The notes under the pieces: model-generated
What the model saw: only the letters and a program-made list of their open reading frames with translations
What the model was told of the DNA's origin: nothing
Database searches by the model: none
Part shown: positions 1 to 7,728 of the stretch, piece after piece
Numbering within the stretch: position 1 is the stretch's first letter
Layout of the letters: each line of letters begins with the position of its first letter
Program-made: the position numbers and the translations under genes
Assembly (NCBI GenBank): GCA_001915925.1
Contig: MNRL01000019.1
Span: 12,509 to 76,508 of the forward strand
DNA from: Clostridium sp. CAG:354_28_25
Lineage (GTDB): Bacteria > Bacillota > Clostridia > TANB77 > CAG-508
Reading direction: 5' to 3'
DNA: 64,000 bases

Positions 1-20
1 CGGGATTTTAAGAATAGTCC
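1..20. repeat. partial copy of dispersed GGGATTT/GGGACGTTCC repeat
   Basis: The window opens with CGGGATTTTAAGAATAGTCC, which resembles one arm of the intergenic repeat family found again at 25.2, 27.2, 30.3, 43.6, 45.0, 52.7, 56.9, 57.0 and 63.9 kb. The copy is degenerate and cut by the window edge. Confidence 0.45.
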
Positions 21-67
21 TTTTTTAGTGCAAACATGCAAAAGACTGGAGAAGACTTAGCAATTAC

Positions 68-96
68 TTTACTTATAAGCAAATAAATGGTATACT
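68..96 (+). promoter_or_regulatory. sigma-A promoter of tsaD
   Basis: The -35 box is TTTACT (68-73), followed by a 17-base spacer and the -10 box TATACT (91-96), which is preceded by TGG (extended -10). It lies 25 bases before the tsaD start. Confidence 0.6.
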
Positions 97-120
97 TTTA
101 AGCGATAAAAGGAGAAAAAA

Positions 121-1110
121 ATGAAAGATATAATAATATTAGGAATAGAATCAAGTTGTGATGAAACATCTGTAGCAGTTGTAAAAAATGGTAGAGAAGT
201 TTTATCAAATGTAATAAATACACAAATAAGTATTCACGAATTATATGGAGGAGTTGTGCCAGAAATTGCATCCAGAAATCATGTAGAGAATATTTCACCT
301 GTAATGAAAGAAGCACTAAAAGAAGCAAACGTAAAAATCGATGATGTAGATGGAATCGCATGTACATATGGACCAGGCTTAGTAGGAGCACTACTAGTAG
401 GAGTGTCTTATGCAAAAGCATTAAGTTATGCAGCTAATAAACCACTTATTGGTGTAAATCATATCCAAGGGCATATTGCAGCAAACTATATAACATATAA
501 AGACTTAGAACCACCATTTTTAACATTACTAATATCAGGAGGAAATACACAACTTGTTTTAGTAAAAGATTATACAAAATTTGAAATATTAGGAAAAACT
601 AGAGATGATGCAGTAGGAGAAGCTTTTGATAAAATAGCAAGGGTTATAGGCTTAGGATATCCTGGTGGACCTAAAATGGATAAACTAGCACAAGAAGGAA
701 CTCCAAATATAGTTTTACCTAAAGTTCATATAGATGGTTTAGATTTTAGCTTTAGTGGATTGAAAACAGCAATCATTAATTTACATCATAAAACACCTGA
801 TATAAACAAAGCAGACTTAGCAGCAAGCTTCGAAAAAGATGTTGCTGAAATCTTGTTAGAAAATACAAAAAAAGCTGTAAAGGAGACAAATATAAATAAA
901 ATAGCATTAGCAGGAGGTGTTTCTGCCAATAGCTATATTAGAAAAGCATTTAAAGAATTAGAAGAGAAAGAAGATATAAAAGTATATTATCCAGAACTTA
1001 AATTGTGTACAGACAATGCAGCAATGATAGCATCAGCTGGATATTATAATTTCTTAAAAGGTAACTTCTCAGATTTAAAATTAAATGCTGTACCAAATTT
1101 AAAATTATAA
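121..1110 (+). CDS. tsaD: tRNA N6-adenosine threonylcarbamoyltransferase TsaD
   Basis: TsaD transfers the threonylcarbamoyl group from TC-AMP to A37 of ANN-decoding tRNAs, working with TsaB and TsaE in the cytoplasm. The 329-residue protein has the family's usual length and an ASKHA fold start (GIESSCDETSVAV). His114 and His118 in NHIQGH are the metal ligands, SGGNTQLV is the phosphate-binding loop, and CTDNAAMIA near residue 299 holds the third metal ligand. An AAAGGAG ribosome site precedes the ATG. TsaB and TsaE are not in the window. A metallophosphoesterase gene follows after 21 bases, probably in the same transcript. Confidence 0.97.
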   Translation: MKDIIILGIESSCDETSVAVVKNGREVLSNVINTQISIHELYGGVVPEIASRNHVENISPVMKEALKEANVKIDDVDGIACTYGPGLVGALLVGVSYAKALSYAANKPLIGVNHIQGHIAANYITYKDLEPPFLTLLISGGNTQLVLVKDYTKFEILGKTRDDAVGEAFDKIARVIGLGYPGGPKMDKLAQEGTPNIVLPKVHIDGLDFSFSGLKTAIINLHHKTPDINKADLAASFEKDVAEILLENTKKAVKETNINKIALAGGVSANSYIRKAFKELEEKEDIKVYYPELKLCTDNAAMIASAGYYNFLKGNFSDLKLNAVPNLKL

Positions 1111-1131
1111 TAATTAGAAAGAGGATGAAAA

Positions 1132-1821
1132 ATGTCAATCTATGCAATTTCGGACTTGCATTTATCATTTAATGCAGATAAACCAATGGATATATTTGGG
1201 TGGCAAGATTATGAAAATAAGATAAAAGAAGATTGGGAAAGTAAAGTAAAAGAAGATGATTTAGTAATTTTAGGTGGAGATTTTTCTTGGTCAATGCAAC
1301 TTCAGGATACATTCAAAGATTTTGAATTTATTCATAATTTGCCTGGAAAAAAACTATTACTAAAAGGTAACCACGATTATTGGTGGGGAACTTTAACAAG
1401 TATGAGAAAATATATAAATAGTATTGGTTTTACAGATATAGATTTTATATATAATAATAGCTATGAATTTGAAGATAAAATAATTTGTGGAACTAGAGGA
1501 TGGAATTTTAGTGGTATTCAAGAAGAAGACGAAAAGATATACAATAGGGAAAAACAAAGGCTAAAATTATCTTTAGAAGATGGTGTAAACAGATTTGGAA
1601 AAGATAAAGATATTATAGCGTGCTTACATTATCCACCATTAAAGATAGACGAAATCTCAGATTTTGTAAGAATAATGGAAGAATATAATGTAAAGAAATG
1701 TATTTATGGACATTTACATGGTCCTGCGCATAAATTTGTAGTAGAAAAAAATCTTGATGGAATAGAATATATTATGACAAGTTGTGATTATACAAATTTT
1801 AAATTGCTAAAAATTTATTAA
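1132..1821 (+). CDS. metallophosphoesterase, calcineurin-like
   Basis: This 229-residue cytoplasmic protein shows the calcineurin-type phosphoesterase motifs in order: DLHLS near the N-terminus, GGDFSW, KGNHDYWW (the GNHD metal-binding motif), then LHYPP and YGHLHGPAH near the C-terminus. These ligands bind a two-metal centre. The family includes nucleases, nucleotidases and protein phosphatases, so the substrate cannot be told. It sits between tsaD and a NUDIX gene with short gaps, which suggests co-transcription. Confidence 0.9.
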   Translation: MSIYAISDLHLSFNADKPMDIFGWQDYENKIKEDWESKVKEDDLVILGGDFSWSMQLQDTFKDFEFIHNLPGKKLLLKGNHDYWWGTLTSMRKYINSIGFTDIDFIYNNSYEFEDKIICGTRGWNFSGIQEEDEKIYNREKQRLKLSLEDGVNRFGKDKDIIACLHYPPLKIDEISDFVRIMEEYNVKKCIYGHLHGPAHKFVVEKNLDGIEYIMTSCDYTNFKLLKIY

Positions 1822-1838
1822 TTGTAGGAGGAAGAGGA

Positions 1839-2243
1839 ATGAAAACATTAAAAGCTGGAACAGTATTAATAAATTTACAAAATCAAGAAATATGTTTGGT
1901 ATATAATAAAAATGACAAGAGTTATGCATTCCCAAAAGGACATTTGGAAAATGGTGAAACGTTAAAAGAGTGTGCAATAAGAGAAACAGAAGAAGAAACT
2001 GGCCACACATGTTCAATAATTAACGAAAAAGAAATTGGAATTTTAAAATATATAACTCCTGCTGGGGAAAATGTGGAGCTTCACTTATATCTAGCAAAAG
2101 ATACAGGACTAGTTACTAGAAAAATTAATCCTAAAGATAAGGAAGAAGCGCTATGGGTGGATATAGAAAAAGTCGAAGAAAAAATATTATATCAAGATTT
2201 AAATAGATTATGGTTAGACATGAAAAATAAAATAACTAAGTAA
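1839..2243 (+). CDS. NUDIX hydrolase
   Basis: This 134-residue protein carries a complete NUDIX box, GHLENGETLKECAIRE followed by TEEETG (residues about 33-55), which fits GX5EX7REUXEEXGU. The family hydrolyses nucleoside diphosphates linked to another group, such as Ap4A, dNTPs, sugar nucleotides or capped RNA; the substrate is not visible here. The N-terminus (LKAGTVLINLQNQEI) resembles diadenosine tetraphosphate hydrolase-like members. A GGAGGAAGAGG ribosome site precedes the ATG, 17 bases after the phosphoesterase gene. Confidence 0.92.
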   Translation: MKTLKAGTVLINLQNQEICLVYNKNDKSYAFPKGHLENGETLKECAIRETEEETGHTCSIINEKEIGILKYITPAGENVELHLYLAKDTGLVTRKINPKDKEEALWVDIEKVEEKILYQDLNRLWLDMKNKITK

Positions 2244-2281
2244 TATTTGTAAAATTATTGTAATATTTCTGCTCAAATGAC

Positions 2282-2309
2282 TTGCAATATGCATAATTTG
2301 TGATATAAT
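2282..2309 (+). promoter_or_regulatory. sigma-A promoter of tig
   Basis: TTGCAA (2282-2287), a 16-base spacer and TATAAT (2304-2309) with the extended -10 TGATATAAT. It lies 54 bases upstream of the tig start. Confidence 0.7.
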
Positions 2310-2363
2310 ATGAAAGCACGAAAAAAACTATAAGTATTAAAAATGCGAAAGGGTTGAAAATAA

Positions 2364-3647
2364 ATGAGTATAAAAGTAGAAAAAACAGATAACAAAAATG
2401 AATTAAAATTAGAATTTACAGTAGCAGCTGAAAAATTTGAAGATGCAATGAAGAAAGTGTATTTCCAAACAGCTAAATATTTTAATATACCAGGATTCAG
2501 AAAAGGTAAAGCACCAATGAAGATAGTAGAAAAATATTATGGAGAAAGTATTTTCTACGAAGATGCTTTTAACGAAATATTAAAAGAAGAATATGATAAA
2601 GAATTAAAAGAAAATGATATAACAGCTGTAAGTTATCCAGAATTCGATATAAAACAAATGGAAAAAGGAAAAGACTTAATATTTACAGCTACAGTTCAAG
2701 TAAAACCAGAAGTTAAATTAGGAAAATATAAAGGTATAGAACTTAAAAAAGTAGAGTATACTGTAAAAGATGAAGATATAGACCACGAATTAGGACATAT
2801 GCAAGAAAGAAATTCTAGAATTGTTACAGTAGAAGATAAACCAGTAGAAAAAGGAAATATTGCTGTAATAGATTTTGAAGGATTTGTAGACGAAAAAGCA
2901 TTCGAAGGTGGAAAAGCAGAAGGTTATGAACTAGAAATAGGAAGTAATACATTTATTCCAGGATTTGAAGATCAAATAGTAGGAATGAAAGCTGGAGAAG
3001 AAAAAGACGTTAAAGTTAAATTCCCAGATGAATATTTCTCTAAAGATTTAGCTGGAAAAGATGCTACATTTAAAGTAAAAGTAAATGAAATAAAGAAAAA
3101 AGAATTACCAGAATTAGATGATGAATTTGCTAAAGATGTTAGCGAATTTGATACATTAAAAGAATTAAAGGCAAGTATAAAAGAAAAATTAGAAAAAGAA
3201 AATGAAGAAAAAGTAAAATACGAAACACAAGATGCTGCAGTAAAAGCTGTTTGTGATAATACAGAAATTGATATTCCATCAGGAATGATAGATTCTGAAA
3301 TAGATAACATGGTAAATGATATGAAATCTAGATTACAATATCAAGGTTTAACATTAGAAAATTACTTAAAAATGGTAGGAAAAACAGAACAAGAATTCAG
3401 AAAAGATTATGAAGAACAAGCTAAAGAAGCTGTTAAATCAAGATTAGTAATCGAAGCAATAGTAAAAGCAGAAAAAATCGAAGCAGACGAAAAAGATGTA
3501 AATGCAAAAATTGAAGAAATGGCTAAAAACTATGGTAGAGAAGCAAAAGACTTAGAAGAAAACGAAGCATTAAAGAATTACATAAAAGGAAGTCTAGAAA
3601 CAGAAAAAGCAATAGAATTTGTAGTAAAAAATGCGAAAATAAAATAA
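2364..3647 (+). CDS. tig: trigger factor, ribosome-bound chaperone and peptidyl-prolyl isomerase
   Basis: Trigger factor docks at the ribosome exit tunnel and shields nascent chains. The 427-residue protein has the three standard parts. The N-terminal ribosome-binding domain contains the signature GFRKGKAP (residues about 44-51). A central FKBP-type domain (about 160-245) includes IDFEGFVDEKAFEGG and FIPGFEDQIVGMKAGEE. A long helical C-terminal domain is rich in Lys and Glu. It has its own promoter and is followed by clpP and clpX, the usual order in Firmicutes. Confidence 0.97.
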   Translation: MSIKVEKTDNKNELKLEFTVAAEKFEDAMKKVYFQTAKYFNIPGFRKGKAPMKIVEKYYGESIFYEDAFNEILKEEYDKELKENDITAVSYPEFDIKQMEKGKDLIFTATVQVKPEVKLGKYKGIELKKVEYTVKDEDIDHELGHMQERNSRIVTVEDKPVEKGNIAVIDFEGFVDEKAFEGGKAEGYELEIGSNTFIPGFEDQIVGMKAGEEKDVKVKFPDEYFSKDLAGKDATFKVKVNEIKKKELPELDDEFAKDVSEFDTLKELKASIKEKLEKENEEKVKYETQDAAVKAVCDNTEIDIPSGMIDSEIDNMVNDMKSRLQYQGLTLENYLKMVGKTEQEFRKDYEEQAKEAVKSRLVIEAIVKAEKIEADEKDVNAKIEEMAKNYGREAKDLEENEALKNYIKGSLETEKAIEFVVKNAKIK

Positions 3648-3656
3648 AGTAATAAA

Positions 3657-3687
3657 AGGAGTTTAATATTTTAAGTATTAAACTCCT
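3657..3687 (+). terminator. hairpin after tig
   Basis: A perfect 12-bp stem (AGGAGTTTAATA at 3657-3668 with its complement at 3676-3687) and a 7-base loop lie 10 bases after the tig stop. The following tract is A/T-rich rather than pure T, so termination may be partial. Confidence 0.6.
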
Positions 3688-3757
3688 AAATTATTCAGTG
3701 TGAAATTAGCTACAGCTGTAAGGAAATAAGATTTGAATTATAATTTAATAAAAAAAT

Positions 3758-3786
3758 TTGCATTTATAATAAATATGATATAAAAT
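3758..3786 (+). promoter_or_regulatory. promoter of clpP
   Basis: TTGCAT (3758-3763) lies 17 bases before TAAAAT (3781-3786), inside the AT-rich string TGATATAAAAT. No CtsR-type heptanucleotide repeats were seen here. Confidence 0.5.
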
Positions 3787-3816
3787 AATGTAAGTTTTCA
3801 AAGGAGGAGTTTTAAT

Positions 3817-4434
3817 ATGGATAAAAAAGAATTAAATAGTTTAGTACCATATGTAATAGAACAAACAAGTAGAGGAGAAAGATCATATGATATTTTCTCT
3901 AGACTATTAAAAGATAGAATTATATTTTTAGGAGAACAAGTAGATAGTTCATCTGCAAGTGTTGTAATAGCACAATTGCTATTCTTAGAATCAGAAGATC
4001 CAGAAAAAGAAATACATTTATACATAAATAGCCCAGGAGGTTCTATAACTGACGGAATGGCTATTGTAGATACAATGAATTATATTTCTTGTCCTGTTTC
4101 TACTATTTGTGTTGGATTAGCTGCAAGTTTTGGTGCAGTATTATTAGCAAATGGTGAAAAAGGAAAAAGATTTGCAACACCAAATTCAGAAATATTAATT
4201 CACCAACCATTAATAGGTGGTCAAGGTGGAGGTATTTCTGGTCAAGCAACAGAAATAAAAATATACTCAGATCATATGATGAAAACAAGAGAAAAATTAA
4301 ATAAATTATTAAGTGAAAAAACAGGTCAACCAATAGAAGTTATTAATAGAGATACAGAAAGAGACAATTATATGACAGCTGAGGAAGCATTAAAATATGG
4401 TCTTATAGATGGAATTATGGACAAAAGAAGATAA
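3817..4434 (+). CDS. clpP: ATP-dependent Clp protease proteolytic subunit
   Basis: ClpP forms the tetradecameric serine-protease barrel that degrades proteins fed by ClpX or other Clp ATPases. The 205-residue protein contains the catalytic Ser104 in GLAASFGA, His129 in ILIHQPL and the aspartate, most likely Asp179, in NRDTERD. The oxyanion region SPGGSITDG is also intact. A strong AAAGGAGGAG ribosome site precedes the ATG. clpX follows after 43 bases, so the two partners are probably co-expressed. Confidence 0.97.
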   Translation: MDKKELNSLVPYVIEQTSRGERSYDIFSRLLKDRIIFLGEQVDSSSASVVIAQLLFLESEDPEKEIHLYINSPGGSITDGMAIVDTMNYISCPVSTICVGLAASFGAVLLANGEKGKRFATPNSEILIHQPLIGGQGGGISGQATEIKIYSDHMMKTREKLNKLLSEKTGQPIEVINRDTERDNYMTAEEALKYGLIDGIMDKRR

Positions 4435-4477
4435 AGGAAGTTGCTAAAGATAACATAAAAAGAAGGAGCGCTTTATT

Positions 4478-5797
4478 ATGCAAAAAAATGATAATAATAA
4501 AAATATTAGATGCTCATTTTGTGGTAAAACACAAGATAGTGTAGATAAAATAGTAGCAGGACCAGGAGTATATATTTGTAATGAATGTATACAAGTATGC
4601 TCAAATATTATAGAAAATGAATATTATGAAGATGATGAAGATTTATATACAACTGTAGAAGAAGATGTTGTACCTACACCAGAAGAAATAAAAAAAGTTT
4701 TAGATGAATATGTAATAGGTCAAGAAGACGCTAAAAAAACGTTATCTGTAGCTGTATATAATCATTATAAAAGAATAAACAATGAAGACGAAAAAAATAA
4801 TAAAGATGATGTAGAAATAAAGAAAAGCAATATTCTATTATTGGGGCCAACTGGTTCTGGAAAAACATTACTTGCACAAACTTTAGCTAAAATATTAAAT
4901 GTTCCTTTTGCAATAGCCGATGCAACAACTTTAACTGAGGCTGGTTATGTAGGAGAAGATGTCGAGAATATTTTACTAAAATTAATTCAAGCAGCAGATT
5001 ATGATATAGAAAAAGCCGAAAGAGGAATTATCTATATAGACGAAATAGATAAAATCTCAAGAAAGTCAGAAAACCCATCTATAACAAGGGATGTAAGTGG
5101 AGAAGGAGTTCAACAAGCCCTATTAAAAATAGTTGAAGGTACAACAGCATCTGTTCCACCACAAGGTGGTAGAAAGCATCCACATCAAGAACTAATACAA
5201 ATAAATACAGAAAATATTTTATTTATCTGTGGTGGTGCGTTCGAAGGGTTAGAAAAAATTATAGACCAAAGAACTGGTAAAAAAGCCATAGGATTTGGTG
5301 CAGAAAAGAAAGAAATTGTTAAAAAGAATAGAACAGAGGTATTTAAAGAACTATTACCACAAGATTTATTAAAATTTGGATTAATCCCAGAATTTGTAGG
5401 AAGATTACCAATTGTAAGTACACTAGAAGAATTAGATAAAGATGCATTAGTTAATATATTAACTAAACCAAAAAATTCTTTAGTAAAACAATACAAAAAA
5501 CTATTAGCTATGGATGGAGTAGAACTAGAATTTGAACCAGAAGCAGTAGAGGCAATAGTAGATAAAGCAATAGAAAGAAAAACTGGGGCTAGAGGTTTAC
5601 GTTCTATTATAGAAGAGATTATGAGAGATATTATGTTTGATATTCCATCTAATCCAAAGATAGAAAAATGTATTGTAACAAAAGAGACCGTAATAGGTTT
5701 AGCAAAGCCAGAAATAATAATAAATGAAAATAAAGAACCTAAAAGACAAGTCGTTAAAAGAAGAAAAATTCAGCCAAATGAAATAGAAACTGCTTAA
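4478..5797 (+). CDS. clpX: ATP-dependent Clp protease ATP-binding subunit ClpX
   Basis: ClpX is the AAA+ unfoldase that recognises tagged substrates and passes them to ClpP. In this 439-residue protein the N-terminal zinc-binding domain has Cys12, Cys15, Cys34 and Cys37 (CSFC...CNEC). The AAA+ core has Walker A GPTGSGKT, Walker B IIYIDEIDKI and the sensor-2 region GARGLRSIIEE. Its length and position directly after clpP are typical of Firmicutes. Confidence 0.97.
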   Translation: MQKNDNNKNIRCSFCGKTQDSVDKIVAGPGVYICNECIQVCSNIIENEYYEDDEDLYTTVEEDVVPTPEEIKKVLDEYVIGQEDAKKTLSVAVYNHYKRINNEDEKNNKDDVEIKKSNILLLGPTGSGKTLLAQTLAKILNVPFAIADATTLTEAGYVGEDVENILLKLIQAADYDIEKAERGIIYIDEIDKISRKSENPSITRDVSGEGVQQALLKIVEGTTASVPPQGGRKHPHQELIQINTENILFICGGAFEGLEKIIDQRTGKKAIGFGAEKKEIVKKNRTEVFKELLPQDLLKFGLIPEFVGRLPIVSTLEELDKDALVNILTKPKNSLVKQYKKLLAMDGVELEFEPEAVEAIVDKAIERKTGARGLRSIIEEIMRDIMFDIPSNPKIEKCIVTKETVIGLAKPEIIINENKEPKRQVVKRRKIQPNEIETA

Positions 5798-5809
5798 AAA
5801 TAAAAAATA

Positions 5810-5864
5810 AAAATAGAAGGAGTAGTATTAATAGATTATATGCTAAAAATCCTTCTATTTTTTT
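5810..5864 (+). terminator. terminator of clpP-clpX
   Basis: AAAATAGAAGGA (5810-5821) pairs with TCCTTCTATTTT (5850-5861) and is followed by T residues. The loop of about 28 bases is long but the 12-bp stem is perfect. Confidence 0.7.
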
Positions 5865-5874
5865 CGTGTATAAG

Positions 5875-5903
5875 TTGAAAAAAAGATTAAGTTGTGATAT
5901 ATA
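5875..5903 (+). promoter_or_regulatory. sigma-A promoter of rlmN-prpC-prkC
   Basis: TTGAAA (5875-5880), an exact 17-base spacer and TATATA (5898-5903) with TG one base upstream (extended -10). Confidence 0.7.
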
Positions 5904-5940
5904 TAGTTTTACAAATAATAGGTGAAAAAGAGAAAAGAAA

Positions 5941-6972
5941 ATGAAGAATATAAAAGATTATAATTTAGACGAACTAAAAAAAGAATTTCAAGAATTAGGA
6001 GAAAAACCATATAGAGCAGAACAAGTTTTTATGTGGCTATATAAAGAAAAAGTAAAAGAATTTGATGATATGACGAATATATCAAAAGAGCTAAGACAAA
6101 AATTACAAGAAAATTATACAATGTGTAATTATAAGATAGCAAAAAAATTAGTTTCAAAAGATGGAACTAAAAAATATTTATTTGATATATTAGACGGGAA
6201 TATGATAGAAACAGTTTTAATGGAATACCACCATGGTAAAACATTATGTGTTTCATCACAAATTGGTTGCAAAATGGGGTGTAAATTCTGTGCATCAACA
6301 GGAATTCCATTTGTTAGAAGTTTAAGTAGTGGAGAGATTGTAGAACAAATCTTAGCAGTAGAGCAAGAAGAAAATACAAAGATATCAAATATTGTTTTTA
6401 TGGGAATTGGTGAACCATTCGATAATTTTGATAATGTAATAAATGCTATTGGAATTTTAAATAATCCAAAGGGATTAAATATAGGTGCAAGACATATAAG
6501 TATTTCTACTAGTGGAATTGTACCTAAAATTTATGAGTTGGCAGACAAAAAAATACAATGTACATTATCAATATCATTACATGCAACAAATGACGATAAA
6601 AGATCTGCTATGATGCCAGTTAACAATGCATATCCAATTAAAGAATTAATGAAGGCATGTAAATATTATATAGAAAAAACAAATAAAAGAATTTCTTTTG
6701 AATATGCTTTAGCAAAGGATAATAACGATAATTTGGAAGATGCTAAAGAATTAGTAAAATTATTACATGGAATGCTTGCACATGTAAATTTAATACCAAT
6801 TAATAAAATAGAAAATGGGAAATTTGTAAAATCTACAGATAATAATATAATTAGATTTAGAGATTATTTAAATGCACATGGAATTGTAGCAACAATAAGA
6901 AGAGAGTTAGGTTCAGACATAGAAGCTGCATGTGGACAATTAAGAAGGAAGACGATAGAAGAAAAACGTTAG
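5941..6972 (+). CDS. rlmN: dual-specificity 23S rRNA/tRNA adenine-C2 methyltransferase RlmN
   Basis: RlmN is a radical-SAM enzyme that methylates C2 of A2503 in 23S rRNA and of A37 in some tRNAs. The 343-residue protein has the CxxxCxxC iron-sulfur motif (CKMGCKFCAS), the N-terminal helical domain (EKPYRAEQVFMWLYKE), the SAM-binding segment MGIGEPFDNFDNV and a C-terminal Cys in AACGQLR that matches the resolving cysteine. It is the first gene of a tight run with prpC and prkC, as in Bacillus subtilis. Confidence 0.96.
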   Translation: MKNIKDYNLDELKKEFQELGEKPYRAEQVFMWLYKEKVKEFDDMTNISKELRQKLQENYTMCNYKIAKKLVSKDGTKKYLFDILDGNMIETVLMEYHHGKTLCVSSQIGCKMGCKFCASTGIPFVRSLSSGEIVEQILAVEQEENTKISNIVFMGIGEPFDNFDNVINAIGILNNPKGLNIGARHISISTSGIVPKIYELADKKIQCTLSISLHATNDDKRSAMMPVNNAYPIKELMKACKYYIEKTNKRISFEYALAKDNNDNLEDAKELVKLLHGMLAHVNLIPINKIENGKFVKSTDNNIIRFRDYLNAHGIVATIRRELGSDIEAACGQLRRKTIEEKR

Positions 6973-6982
6973 AGGTGATAAA

Positions 6983-7714
6983 ATGAAATGTTTTGCTAAA
7001 ACCGATTTAGGTAAAGCAAGAGAATTAAATGAAGATTCATATTATATTCCAGCAGAAGAAAATGAATTAAGAATATATATGTTGGCAGATGGAATGGGAG
7101 GATATAATGGAGGAGAAATTGCAAGTAAACTTGCAATAGATTCTGCGAGGAAATATCTAACCAATAATTTTAATACGATACCACATGATAGAATAAATAT
7201 TGAAGAACTAGTAAGAAGTAGTATGGAATATGCGAATATGGTAGTATTCGAAAAATCAAAAGAAGTACAAGAATTAGAAGGAATGGGTACAACTTTGGAA
7301 TTAGTTTTAGGCTATGGGAATAAAATATATATAGGTCATGTTGGAGACAGCAGAATATACAGAGTAAGAAAAAACATTATAAGAAAATTAACAACAGACC
7401 ATAGTTATGTTGAAAAATTAGTAAAAGAAGGAACAATAACAAGGGAAGAAGCAGAAAATCATCCTAAAAAGAATATGCTTATGAAAGCTTTAGGATGTAC
7501 TCCTTATGTAGAGCCAGATGTAACAACTAAAGGTTTTCTTAAAGGAGATAAACTTGTCTTAACATCAGATGGGTTAACAAATATGGTATCAAACCAAGAA
7601 ATATACGATATAGTAACAAATGATGTAGAAAATGCTACTACGAAGTTGGTCGAATTAGCAAACAATAGAGGAGGATATGATAACATAACGGTTGTTATTG
7701 TATATAATGATTAA
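6983..7714 (+). CDS. prpC: PP2C-family Ser/Thr protein phosphatase
   Basis: This phosphatase reverses phosphorylation by the kinase PrkC encoded next to it. The 243-residue protein is a single PP2C domain with metal-binding aspartates in LADGMGGYNGGE (near residue 37) and HVGDSRIYR, and the late motif TSDGLTNMV plus GGYDNITVV. It starts 10 bases after rlmN and ends 14 bases before prkC, so the phosphatase and kinase are translated from one message. Confidence 0.96.
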   Translation: MKCFAKTDLGKARELNEDSYYIPAEENELRIYMLADGMGGYNGGEIASKLAIDSARKYLTNNFNTIPHDRINIEELVRSSMEYANMVVFEKSKEVQELEGMGTTLELVLGYGNKIYIGHVGDSRIYRVRKNIIRKLTTDHSYVEKLVKEGTITREEAENHPKKNMLMKALGCTPYVEPDVTTKGFLKGDKLVLTSDGLTNMVSNQEIYDIVTNDVENATTKLVELANNRGGYDNITVVIVYND

Positions 7715-7728
7715 GGAGAGATGGAAGA

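Noticed and set aside
3798..4025. Minus-strand reading frames inside clpP, clpX, dnaK and other well-assigned genes
   Set aside because: These are complementary-frame artefacts of A-rich coding sequence; none has a ribosome site or recognisable domain.
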